Source of the DNA: Microcaldota archaeon
GTDB lineage: Archaea; Micrarchaeota; Micrarchaeia; Micrarchaeales; Micrarchaeaceae
Direction of reading: 5' to 3'
DNA length: 64,000 bases
Assembly: GCA_021817565.1 (NCBI GenBank)
Contig: JAKAUP010000007.1
Span: 1-64,000, forward strand
Shown here piece after piece: positions 41,719-49,932 of the stretch; positions within the stretch are counted from its first letter, which is position 1; every line of letters begins with the position of its first letter. The notes under the pieces were generated by a model. The model saw only the letters and a list, made by a program, of their open reading frames with translations. It ran no database searches and had not been told where the DNA came from. Both the position numbers and the translations under genes were made by a program.

Positions 41719-41958
41719 CTATTCCGGGATGAGGAAGTCCTTCATACCCTTCCCTTTTGGAAAGACCTTGCAGTTTTTTGTATGTACCGGGACGCCTAGC
41801 TCGTTTGCAACGCGTTCAGCCTCCCTTATTTCAATGTTCCTCTCTGACAGCAGCTCCAGACTTTTCGCCTTTCCGAATTCGACAAGCACGGGCCTGAACA
41901 GGATAAACTGATACATGCCGCCGTTCTTTACCCTGACGCGCACCTCCTTTTTTTTCAT
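41719..41958 (-). CDS. Small hypothetical protein
   Basis: ATG 41958 follows AATATT and gives 79 residues (MKKKEVRVRVKNGGMYQFIL ... GMKDFLIPE). Mixed alpha-beta and basic; the end KVFPKGKGMKDF could bind nucleic acid or nucleotide. I do not recognise it. Longer in-frame starts up to 42069 run into the divergent nuoH region. It sits between the surface protein and the complex I operon and points the opposite way from nuoH. Confidence 0.5.
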   Translation of the reverse strand: MKKKEVRVRVKNGGMYQFILFRPVLVEFGKAKSLELLSERNIEIREAERVANELGVPVHTKNCKVFPKGKGMKDFLIPE

Positions 41959-42032
41959 AATATTTGGCAGGCTTTCCATACTTCGATTTGGGTAATCGCA
42001 TATATAAAGTTTCTTGAATAATTTGATGTGGT

Positions 42033-43073
42033 GTGGTTTTGATAATAAGCTCCGGGGTTGTCGGTACATATTATAACTACATAAAAGGAGTTTTGATATC
42101 TTATCCTTACCTGGATAATAGGTGGCTATGGCTGCTTCTTGCTCTGCTCGTATTCGGCATTGTGATAGCTGTGCTCGTAAGTCTTTTTACCGTGCTTGGG
42201 GGCTGGCTGGAACGGAAGATGATTGCAAGGGCGCAGTCCAGGAGGGGACCTACTTATGTAGGTAAGTTTGGATTGCTTCAAAATGTGGCGGATGCGATAA
42301 AGCTCCTCTCGAAGGAGAACATGATGCCTGAGAACGCAGATAAGGCAGTTTTCCCTTTCATGCTTCCCGTCGTATATGCATTATACCTGATTGCTCTGGC
42401 CTTTATACCGATTACCAGTGCCTTTGTAGGGATAAATGTGAGTATAGCGCTCTTGGTGGTGTTTATGCTGCTTTCCTTTGTGCCTATACTACTCTTCATG
42501 GCCGGCTGGACAAGCGGTAATAAGTTCGGGTCCATCAGCGCGCAGAGATCAATAGCAATGCTGCTGAGCTATGAGATCCCTCTGATTATTGTGCTCGCAG
42601 GCATAGCGCTAATGGCACATACGTATAGCCTTGCCTCAATTGTTTCCGCACAGTCCCACCTCTGGTACATAGTACTCATGCCCATAGGTTTCGTGGTGTT
42701 TTTCATTGTGATGCTTGCCGAGATAGAACGGCCGCCTTTCGACCTTAGGGAAGCGGACAACGAGCTTATTGCAGGGTGGCTCACCGATGTAAGCGCGCCT
42801 TACTATGCTCTGGCGCTATTCCTGGACTATACGAGGATGTTCGTGGGATCTCTGCTTATTGCGATACTTTTCCTGGGTGGGTGGAACGGTCCAGTACTGC
42901 CTCCTGCAATGTGGATAGGGATAAAGGTTGTGGCGCTGACCATCGTTTTCATAATGATACGGGCAACCACTGTCCGATTCAGGTTAGACCAGATGCTACG
43001 GATAGGATGGGTCTACCTTTTGCCTGCATCAGTAATCAATTTAATTATTACATTTGCTTTGTTTATAAGGTGA
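42033..43073 (+). CDS. nuoH: Complex I subunit NuoH
   Basis: The membrane protein of 346 residues has about eight helices. The conserved SLFTVLGGWLERKMIARAQS and RRGPTYVGKFGLLQNVADAI loop lies after helix 1, and AEIERPPFDLREADNELIAG after helix 5, all key parts of the quinone channel of NuoH/FpoH. It opens a seven-gene operon H-I-J-K-L-M-N whose members overlap or are spaced by only a few bases. The start is GTG 42033. Confidence 0.95.
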   Translation: MVLIISSGVVGTYYNYIKGVLISYPYLDNRWLWLLLALLVFGIVIAVLVSLFTVLGGWLERKMIARAQSRRGPTYVGKFGLLQNVADAIKLLSKENMMPENADKAVFPFMLPVVYALYLIALAFIPITSAFVGINVSIALLVVFMLLSFVPILLFMAGWTSGNKFGSISAQRSIAMLLSYEIPLIIVLAGIALMAHTYSLASIVSAQSHLWYIVLMPIGFVVFFIVMLAEIERPPFDLREADNELIAGWLTDVSAPYYALALFLDYTRMFVGSLLIAILFLGGWNGPVLPPAMWIGIKVVALTIVFIMIRATTVRFRLDQMLRIGWVYLLPASVINLIITFALFIR

Positions 43074-43074
43074 T

Positions 43075-43443
43075 TTGATCGCAATTATAGAACCTTTTGG
43101 AAAAGTAGTTAAGAATGCTGTTACCAAGCCGGCGACGCTAGACTTTCCCGAGAGGAAGGAGAGTATAGAGGACAATTACAGAGGCATACACAGGCTCGAC
43201 ATGAAAACGTGCATAAGCTGCGCTGCCTGCGCCAGGATATGCCCGAATCAGACAATAGAGATGGTTGATACAGAAACTGAAAAGGGCAAGAAAAAGATGC
43301 CGCAGATAAACCTTGAGAGGTGCCTTTTCTGTGCGCTCTGCGAGGAGGTATGCCCCACTGATTGCCTTTCTCTCACAAAAAATTACGAGTTTGAGGGTTA
43401 TGATAGGAGGGAATTCCTTAAAAGACCGGAAGACCTCAAATAG
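43075..43443 (+). CDS. nuoI: Complex I iron-sulfur subunit NuoI
   Basis: The 122-residue protein has two 4Fe-4S motifs, CISCAACARICP and CLFCALCEEVCP, for clusters N6a and N6b that pass electrons towards the quinone. The start is TTG 43075 inside GGTGATTTG, with the ribosome-binding core nearly touching the start. Short, like archaeal Fpo/Nuo versions. It follows nuoH by 1 bp. Confidence 0.94.
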   Translation: MIAIIEPFGKVVKNAVTKPATLDFPERKESIEDNYRGIHRLDMKTCISCAACARICPNQTIEMVDTETEKGKKKMPQINLERCLFCALCEEVCPTDCLSLTKNYEFEGYDRREFLKRPEDLK

Positions 43444-43451
43444 GTTTTGGG

Positions 43452-43934
43452 ATGCTGGCAGCACAATATATAGACCTGGTGCTTGGAGTGGGCGAGATTT
43501 TTTTGGCCCTGTCGCTCTTTAGGCTTAAGGACATGTTGCACATAGGCATTGCGATTGCGCTCTTTTTCTTCTTCAATTCGCTCTTGTTCGTTGTCGGTTC
43601 GCAGCCGCTGCTTGCGGTGTTGCAGCTCATTGTTGCAATAGGCGGAATCTCCACATATTTCATAGTAGGGGTAGCTGCGATGGGCTACTCCAAGTTCAGA
43701 TATACGAGATTCGGACTGCTGGCGGTGTCGTCGTTGCTCGTATTCATTTTGGCGTATTACTTTGTTTCAGGATCGTTCGGACAGAATATAAGTAGCAACA
43801 GCCCCATTGGCCTGAGCGAGGCTGGGGTTCAGGTTGCTCAATATGCTCCGATGTTCTATGTGCTGCTGGCGCTACTTTTTGGGATTGGGTTAGGCTCTGT
43901 TTTGCTTTTCGAGAAGTTGAGGGACAAGCGATGA
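43452..43934 (+). CDS. nuoJ: Complex I subunit NuoJ
   Basis: The 160-residue protein has five hydrophobic helices, including VVGSQPLLAVLQLIVAIGGI, which fits the conserved third helix of NuoJ. NuoJ links the quinone module to the proton-pumping arm. Its last helix ends at LFEKLRDKR. The gene overlaps nuoK by 4 bp. Confidence 0.88.
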   Translation: MLAAQYIDLVLGVGEIFLALSLFRLKDMLHIGIAIALFFFFNSLLFVVGSQPLLAVLQLIVAIGGISTYFIVGVAAMGYSKFRYTRFGLLAVSSLLVFILAYYFVSGSFGQNISSNSPIGLSEAGVQVAQYAPMFYVLLALLFGIGLGSVLLFEKLRDKR

Positions 43935-44224
43935 TAGGTTATTTTGTGGTTATTGGTCTTGCGCTCTTTTCGATAGGCATATCCGGGATTTTTGCCAGCA
44001 GGCATCTTGTATTGGTAATACTTTCTACTGAGGTAATGATAATTGCTGCAACGCTCGTCGGAGTGGGGATGTTTGATTACTTTGGGGGTGATATCGTCCC
44101 TTTCCTCTTTTCCGCATGGGCTATCGCAGCAACAGGCATACTTCTGCTTGTGCTGATGTATAGATATATGGAGGTTTACCGCACCAGTCTTGACCTGGGC
44201 CGTCTTTCGGGGTTTAAAAGGTAG
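43931..44224 (+). CDS. nuoK: Complex I subunit NuoK
   Basis: The 97-residue protein has three membrane helices with a glutamate in the second (VLVILSTEVMIIAATLVGVG), the proton-path residue of NuoK/MrpC. It starts at ATG 43931, overlapping the end of nuoJ. Confidence 0.9.
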   Translation: MIGYFVVIGLALFSIGISGIFASRHLVLVILSTEVMIIAATLVGVGMFDYFGGDIVPFLFSAWAIAATGILLLVLMYRYMEVYRTSLDLGRLSGFKR

Positions 44225-44230
44225 TACGCG

Positions 44231-45991
44231 ATGATGGAACTCTTTGTTTTGGTGCCCGTGCTTCTTGCGTTCTTGTTCTGCCTTATCTTTAGGGACAAAA
44301 GGATAAGATCTACAGGATACGTCTCAGTAATCGCCTCTCTCGCCTCTTTGGCTATGGTAATCTACATGGCGTTATTCCTACAACAGGGCACACAGAGCAT
44401 AGATTGGTTCTCCGTTGGCGGATACGTATTCAGCCTGCAGGTTACTTCAGCCCATATAAATATGATGCTGCTATTCCTTGTTGCACTTATATCCCCGCTC
44501 ATCATGATATATTCCCTGGGCTTCTTCGAAGACGTATCTGAGCACAGAAGATTTTATGCGGAGATGAACCTTTTTGCCGCTTCGATGATGCTCTTTTCGA
44601 TATCGGCCAATTTCTTATCCATGATTATTGCATGGGAAGGATTGGGAATAACGAGCTACTTACTCATAGGCTTCTGGTATGCCAAGAGCGAGGCAGCACG
44701 GGCGGCTAGGGAGTCTATAAGCATCATCATAATAGGGGATGTAGCTATGCTGGCAGCCCTGATAATACTGTTTAATGCATATGGAACTACCAGTTTCTAC
44801 AGCATATCTGCTCAGCCTATAAGCTATCCTCTCTACGCTGCGTTTCTGCTTGTTGTACTTGCGGTTTTGACAAAGTCCGCGCAGTTTCCGTTCAGCGGCT
44901 GGCTCCCAAAGGCGATGGAGGGACCTACGCCAGTGTCCGCTTTTCTCCACTCATCAACAATGGTGAAGGCGGGTGTGTTTCTTCTCATATTATTCATCCC
45001 TGTCCTTCTTAAACTCGGATTGCTGCCGGTAATTTTGTTGTTGGGGGCGATAACTGCGGGAATAGGGGTATTAAATGCACTCTCTGGGAAGCATATCAAG
45101 AGGATACTTGCTTATTCCACTTTGGAGGACCTTGGGCTTATGTTGGTAGCTGTGGGCCTGAACGCGGTGTTTGCAGCAATACTTCTCTTTGTTACGCAGA
45201 CATTTTACAAAGCGCTTCTCTTCCTTGATGCGGGATCGATATCAAGAGCGAATGGGGAAGAATATGACATAACTAAGTTGAGGGAATCGGGAGGTAACCG
45301 TCTTATTTTTATTACTGCTGTGATAGGGGTGCTCTCTATCGCAGGCATATTCCCATTCAGCGGATTTCTTGGAAAGGTGGGGCTGGAGGTTTCTGCAAAC
45401 AGCATATACACATACATATTCCTTGTGTTGGTAGAGATTGGAACCGGATTCTATATATTCAGATGGCTTTTCATACCGATGAAAAATTCTGGCAGAATGG
45501 AAATAAAAGGGAAATTAAAAAGCACTCCGGTAAGCATGATTCTGCCGCAAGTCTTGTTGGCTTTGTTCGTTATAGGGGGAATATCGGTTTACTTCTTCCT
45601 GCCTAGTTACCTTGGAATAAAGAGCCTGAGCTTAAGCTATCTCAGGGTTATTGCAGAGACAATATTCGCGATTGCAGGCACGCTGGTAGCTTACTACATC
45701 TACAGAAGAGGGCAGACAGTAAAGGTTAGTAAGGGTCTGTTCGTTTTTGTACACAGTATAGATGGGATAAATTGGTTCTACCTTAAATTTGCGGCCTTTA
45801 TAGAGGCAATATCCAAATTTTTGGGATTCTTGGACTATTTTGTGTATATGCTGTTTTATTTGTTCGGGTTTCTTTCTTTGTGGGTAGGAAAAAGACTTAG
45901 GAACCTGGTTAACGGTAATGTAAACATGTATGCTGCATGGATTGCTATAGGATTTGCATTGATACTTTTGGCTTTGGTGTTTAGGATATGA
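44231..45991 (+). CDS. nuoL: Complex I antiporter-like subunit NuoL
   Basis: The 586-residue, roughly 15-helix protein carries MIIAWEGLGITSYLLIGFWY with the key Glu, the TKSAQFPFSGWLPKAMEGPT and PVSAFLHSSTMVKAGVFLLI block of the proton_antipo_M domain. A C-terminal lateral helix anchor follows (about 510-586). It is the distal proton pump of complex I. It begins with two in-frame ATGs at 44231 and 44234. Confidence 0.95.
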   Translation: MMELFVLVPVLLAFLFCLIFRDKRIRSTGYVSVIASLASLAMVIYMALFLQQGTQSIDWFSVGGYVFSLQVTSAHINMMLLFLVALISPLIMIYSLGFFEDVSEHRRFYAEMNLFAASMMLFSISANFLSMIIAWEGLGITSYLLIGFWYAKSEAARAARESISIIIIGDVAMLAALIILFNAYGTTSFYSISAQPISYPLYAAFLLVVLAVLTKSAQFPFSGWLPKAMEGPTPVSAFLHSSTMVKAGVFLLILFIPVLLKLGLLPVILLLGAITAGIGVLNALSGKHIKRILAYSTLEDLGLMLVAVGLNAVFAAILLFVTQTFYKALLFLDAGSISRANGEEYDITKLRESGGNRLIFITAVIGVLSIAGIFPFSGFLGKVGLEVSANSIYTYIFLVLVEIGTGFYIFRWLFIPMKNSGRMEIKGKLKSTPVSMILPQVLLALFVIGGISVYFFLPSYLGIKSLSLSYLRVIAETIFAIAGTLVAYYIYRRGQTVKVSKGLFVFVHSIDGINWFYLKFAAFIEAISKFLGFLDYFVYMLFYLFGFLSLWVGKRLRNLVNGNVNMYAAWIAIGFALILLALVFRI

Positions 45992-47391
45992 TGTATTTTC
46001 TAGTCATGATTGCGCTGTTGCTCGCCGGTGTTTTGATAGTATCTGCAAGCGACAGAAAGTTATCCAGGCAGGTAGGCATACTCTTTTCCTCTATTGCGCT
46101 TGCAATCGCACTGGTAATGCTGGTGGAGTACCTACATGGAGGAACAGTAACTTATTCTGAAGCTATACCATACATAAGCTCGTTTGGTATATACATACAA
46201 TTCTATGCAAACCAGTTTTCGATACCGCTCTCGCTTTTGGCCGGCATAGTAACGCTTGCCGCACTCATAGGGGGAAACCCGATGAGAGAGAAGGAGAAGG
46301 CTACTACTGCACTTGCGCTCCTCTTTGAAGCTTCCGCGATAGGTCTTTTTGCCTCAGGGAACCTCTTCCTTTTCTTTATATTTTGGGATGTTGGGGTCAT
46401 TGCTGCTTTCTTCATGATAAGTTACTTGGGGAGCGGAAACAACCATGCGTCCTCAAAGACATACCTGTTCTACTCAATACTTGCAAGCGCCTTGCTTCTT
46501 TTCGGGATACTGCTGATTTATTTCTATATGCCAGTAAGATCTTTTAGCATACAGGCTATAGAGGCAGGATCGGCACTGATACCCCCGTCGATACAGACGG
46601 CCGTATTTGCATTGCTGTTTGTGGCGTTCATGATAAAGATGCCCGTATTTCCTTTCCATTCATGGATGCAGAGCGCATACTCTGATGCATCGACCCAAGG
46701 TTCTATGCTCATAGGAGGGGTTCTCTCAAAGTTCGGTGCTTACGGCCTTCTCCTCCTTTTCCTGATGCTGCCAATCGCAAAGGTTTATGCCCCATATGTT
46801 ATCATTATCGCGATAATCTCTGCGTTCTACGCTGCATTCAACATGCTGAAAAAGGATGATATGAAAAGGATGGTTGCGTATGCAAGCATGGTTGAGAGTG
46901 CGCTGATCCTTGCAGGAATCTCTGCGATAGGGATTTTTGGTGAGGAAGGGGCTATTTATGGTATGGTTGCCTATGGTCTTGGTATAGCACTCCTCTTCTT
47001 GAGCGTAGGATCTATTGAATTTATGTTCGGCTCTAAAAGTACGAAAGTTTTGAGAGGAGTGGTAAGGGATGCGGCATCTACTGCATACGCCTTCCTTTTT
47101 GGCATATTTGCTGCTACCGGGGTGCCATTGACAGGGGCGTTCATAGCTGATCTGCTCATATTCATTGGGACTGAAAGGAGTTTTGGCCTGGTCGGACTTA
47201 TTCCGCTCTTCAGCATTGTAATTGTAGGCGCTTATCTTTATTATGCGGCAGAGATTTCTATATTTGACACAAAGAAGGGAATGGATATGGTGAGATATGA
47301 GAGCGGGCATTGGAATCCGGCTTACGCTTTGCTCGTCTTTGCAATAATTGCGATAGGACTGGTTCCTTACTTCATATTGGGGTTTAGATGA
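45988..47391 (+). CDS. nuoM: Complex I antiporter-like subunit NuoM
   Basis: The 467-residue, 14-helix protein has KMPVFPFHSWMQSAYSDAST and MLIGGVLSKFGAYGLLLLFL, matching NuoM, and LKKDDMKRMVAYASMVESAL in the pump core. It overlaps nuoL and nuoN by 4 bp each. Glu and Lys residues of the pump are in the expected positions by inspection. Confidence 0.93.
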   Translation: MMYFLVMIALLLAGVLIVSASDRKLSRQVGILFSSIALAIALVMLVEYLHGGTVTYSEAIPYISSFGIYIQFYANQFSIPLSLLAGIVTLAALIGGNPMREKEKATTALALLFEASAIGLFASGNLFLFFIFWDVGVIAAFFMISYLGSGNNHASSKTYLFYSILASALLLFGILLIYFYMPVRSFSIQAIEAGSALIPPSIQTAVFALLFVAFMIKMPVFPFHSWMQSAYSDASTQGSMLIGGVLSKFGAYGLLLLFLMLPIAKVYAPYVIIIAIISAFYAAFNMLKKDDMKRMVAYASMVESALILAGISAIGIFGEEGAIYGMVAYGLGIALLFLSVGSIEFMFGSKSTKVLRGVVRDAASTAYAFLFGIFAATGVPLTGAFIADLLIFIGTERSFGLVGLIPLFSIVIVGAYLYYAAEISIFDTKKGMDMVRYESGHWNPAYALLVFAIIAIGLVPYFILGFR

Positions 47392-48791
47392 TTTACCAGA
47401 TAGTAATGTATGGGTTGCCTCTTGCGATTGCCGCTCTGGCGATACAAGGTTTTGGACTAGCAAGAAGGAATGGCAAGTATACGACTTTACTTACAGGAAT
47501 CATCCTTTCTGCAATCGCAGTGATTGGAGGATTGGCCCTTTATAGAAATTATGCGTTCTACGAGATTGGAGGCTTTGGCGGCAGCCCTGCGCTCTTTAGA
47601 GTGGATCCGTTCTCAGCTCTGTTCGTATCTGTGATATCTGCTGTAATGGTAATAATACTCCTGATATCAAACGAAGAGGAAGAGAAAGGTATCTTTAACA
47701 TGTTTTTCTCCCTTGTGGCGGTAGGCGCGCTTGTGGTTGTGCTTTCCGACTCGATCCTGACGCTTATGTTGGGACTTGAACTTGTATCCGCGTCGACAGT
47801 GCTTGCGATACTTAATGGAGGAAAGAGAAGGGTAGAGGCTGCAGTAAAGCTCTTTGTTGTGAGCTCTATAGCAATATCCATATTCGTTTTTGCCTTGTCG
47901 CTGGTTATGCCTTATACAAATGGTTTTACAATCGCGCCGATTAGCATGGGAGGGATAAGCGACGCATTACTGAGCTTATCCGCAATACTTTTCGTTACTG
48001 GATTGGCGATAGATGCAGGAATAGTTCCGTTTAACTTATGGATGGCTGACGTTTACGAAGGCGCACAGGGCAATATCACTGCGCTGCTATCCGGAGTAAA
48101 CAAGAAGGTCGCATTTATCGCCATATTCTACATCTTCTTCGTAGTTTTGGCGTTGAGAGTTAGCATGTTCGCGCCTCTGTTCGAGGTTTTGGCGATAATT
48201 ACCATGTTCTTTGGAAATCTTATGGCAATGGTGCAGAATAACGTAAAGAGAATGCTAGCATATTCATCCATATCCCAGGCAGGGTATATACTCCTAGGTT
48301 TTGCTGTTGCAAACATAGAAGGATTGAGCGCAGCATTCTTTCAAATAATAGCGCATATGTTCATGACTGTAGGCGCATTTGCGGTTGTAATGTGGTTGGC
48401 TGAGAAAAACATTAATGAGGTAGGAGAATACAAGGGATTGTTCCAGAGAAACATGTTTGCCGGAGTTGCTCTGACAATATTCATGCTTTCCATGGCGGGA
48501 GTTCCGCCGCTAATGGGGTTCGTTGGAAAGTTTCTGCTGTTCTCCAGCGCGATAGGAACGGGTATGTTGATACTTGCCTTTGCCGGTATAATAAACAGCT
48601 TCATTTCGATATACTATTATGGGAAGGTGATAGCAGCAATGGCGGAGGGTACAGATAAGGCACGCCTGCACATGCGGATTGGATTGGGACTGGCGATAGG
48701 GTTGTGCCTCGTTGTTATAGTGGTTCTAGGGATTTATCCGCAACCTTTAATATCAGTTGTGCATAACTCTGTCTTATCGGTATTTAATTAG
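47388..48791 (+). CDS. nuoN: Complex I antiporter-like subunit NuoN
   Basis: The 467-residue protein shows the third antiporter fold: GIVPFNLWMADVYEGAQGNI, ALLSGVNKKVAFIAIFYIFF and VQNNVKRMLAYSSISQAGYI. It also has MFMLSMAGVPPLMGFVGKFL-type end helices (ALTIFMLSMAGVPPLMGFVG). It is the last gene in the operon. tRNA-Pro follows 22 bp after the stop. NuoA-D, needed for a complete complex, and the NADH module are not present in this window. Confidence 0.94.
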   Translation: MIYQIVMYGLPLAIAALAIQGFGLARRNGKYTTLLTGIILSAIAVIGGLALYRNYAFYEIGGFGGSPALFRVDPFSALFVSVISAVMVIILLISNEEEEKGIFNMFFSLVAVGALVVVLSDSILTLMLGLELVSASTVLAILNGGKRRVEAAVKLFVVSSIAISIFVFALSLVMPYTNGFTIAPISMGGISDALLSLSAILFVTGLAIDAGIVPFNLWMADVYEGAQGNITALLSGVNKKVAFIAIFYIFFVVLALRVSMFAPLFEVLAIITMFFGNLMAMVQNNVKRMLAYSSISQAGYILLGFAVANIEGLSAAFFQIIAHMFMTVGAFAVVMWLAEKNINEVGEYKGLFQRNMFAGVALTIFMLSMAGVPPLMGFVGKFLLFSSAIGTGMLILAFAGIINSFISIYYYGKVIAAMAEGTDKARLHMRIGLGLAIGLCLVVIVVLGIYPQPLISVVHNSVLSVFN

Positions 48792-48813
48792 AAGAGCTCG
48801 GTTTGATCATAGA

Positions 48814-48886
48814 GGGGCTGTACGCTAACCTGGTAGACTACCACGTTCGGGTCGTGGAGATCCGAGTTCGAATCTCGGCAGCCCCA
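48814..48886 (+). tRNA. tRNA-Pro (anticodon CGG)
   Basis: GGGGCTG (48814-48820) pairs perfectly with CAGCCCC (48879-48885), with discriminator A. The anticodon stem CCACG/CGTGG encloses TTCGGGT, giving CGG. The T-arm CCGAG-TTCGAAT-CTCGG is perfect. The D-stem is poor: only one or two pairs form in the standard register. No intron is seen. The region downstream holds mobile-element debris, so this gene may have been an integration site. Confidence 0.9.
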
Positions 48887-49126
48887 TGTTCTATTTATGA
48901 GAGCATATGCAGGGTTCGGAAATCCCAAACATAAATATTCAAAGAACTAAGATTTCAGAGACTTCTTCAAAACCATCAAGCGTGTGTACCTAAACTTTTC
49001 ATGGCACCATCGGAAGAAGCTATGTTCGACTCCCAACAAAACGCCAATAAAGTTATGCAAAGAGACAGGCAATAAATTTTCCTCGCAGAGAGAGCTCGGA
49101 ATCTCAAAAATAGGATTTCCCTAGAA
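48887..49126. other. Spacer downstream of tRNA-Pro, no gene
   Basis: Neither strand has a convincing open frame here. No second copy of the tRNA 3' end is visible, so an attachment-site duplication could not be shown. The sequence looks like decayed DNA at the edge of the HicAB/integrase region. Confidence 0.45.
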
Positions 49127-49351
49127 CTATAGGTACTTTTCAATCTCACCCCACTTAAGGCCTGTCTGCTTAAGTATCCTATTCATCATTTGCTGTCTAA
49201 GCTCTTTCTGTGCGATTTGTATTACAGTAAAATGCCCTTTCTGGTCAAACAATACAATATGGTCCCCTTTTCCTTGTCTTGCGGAATAGCCATGCTGTTC
49301 TTGTAGTACTTTGATTAGTTTTTGAGGTTTTACAGGCCTTAGGGCACCTAT
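49127..49351 (-). CDS. hicA: HicA-type mRNA interferase toxin (apparent ATA start)
   Basis: On the minus strand an open frame of 74 codons gives ALRPVKPQKLIKVLQEQHGY, RQGKGDHIVLFDQKGHFTVI and ELRQQMMNRILKQTGLKWGE. This is the HicA double-stranded RNA-binding-like fold with the catalytic His in GDH. It follows hicB and its SD-like GGTGA. No ATG, GTG or TTG is usefully placed: the codon at the expected distance after GGTGAGTTT is ATA. Either ATA is used, or the start was lost and the toxin is silent. Confidence 0.75.
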   Translation of the reverse strand: MGALRPVKPQKLIKVLQEQHGYSARQGKGDHIVLFDQKGHFTVIQIAQKELRQQMMNRILKQTGLKWGEIEKYL

Positions 49352-49360
49352 AAACTCACC

Positions 49361-49582
49361 TTAGCTTCTTGCAATCAGGCTTCTAAGTACTGGCGACTTT
49401 AATTCCTTGTGCTTCTTTTCGAGAAGGAAAGCTACCGCTGTATCTACAGCGTCCTTCAGTTCGCTTTCCAGTTCCCTAAGGCTCTTGGCCTGATCCTGAA
49501 CGTGAAGCTCGTCTATAGTGCCTACAAACAGTTTCCCGTCCCTCTTAACATCGGCCTTAAATCCATATATCTCCATCTTCAT
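49361..49582 (-). CDS. hicB: HicB-type antitoxin
   Basis: From ATG 49582 the 73 residues MKMEIYGFKADVKRDGKLFV and GTIDELHVQDQAKSLRELES match the partial RNase H-fold core of HicB antitoxins. It neutralises HicA in the same pair. The stop overlaps the SD of hicA. A longer frame to 49723 has no HicB-like sequence. No C-terminal DNA-binding domain is evident, so autoregulation may be absent or use another site. Confidence 0.75.
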   Translation of the reverse strand: MKMEIYGFKADVKRDGKLFVGTIDELHVQDQAKSLRELESELKDAVDTAVAFLLEKKHKELKSPVLRSLIARS

Positions 49583-49648
49583 ACTTATCGCTAGATATAG
49601 GGTGTTACACATATTAAACGCTTCCGTTGAATTAAGCCTAAAATAGAC

Positions 49649-49891
49649 ATGGGCGCTATCCGCAATTCGTATGGATCGGACCCCGAAAGGAGCGTAAGGC
49701 AACCACATCGTCTTACTACCCACAGCCTAAGGCACTATACCATAACCAGTTTCGCAAAGCATACCAACGGCAATTTGGTGCTGACAAGCCGGTTCGCTAG
49801 CCCTCGTAAGCTTGGCATGATATATGTTGCACTGGTAGTCCGAATTCTGCTTATAAGTACTATGCTGAGTTTTACCATGTGCTTTGCATAA
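49649..49891 (+). pseudogene. Remnant of a tyrosine recombinase (integrase), C-terminal part
   Basis: The frame from 49649 contains HRLTTHSLRHYTITSFAKHT, which matches the box II HxLRH region of XerC/phage integrases, followed by LVLTSRFASPRKLGMIYVAL, resembling the segment before the catalytic Tyr, which itself is lost or altered. The N-terminal domain is absent. Together with HicAB beside a tRNA gene it marks a decayed integrated element. Confidence 0.6.
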
Positions 49892-49932
49892 AACAGATGA
49901 AGCACTAGGAAAATTTTAGCAACTGATTAGGG

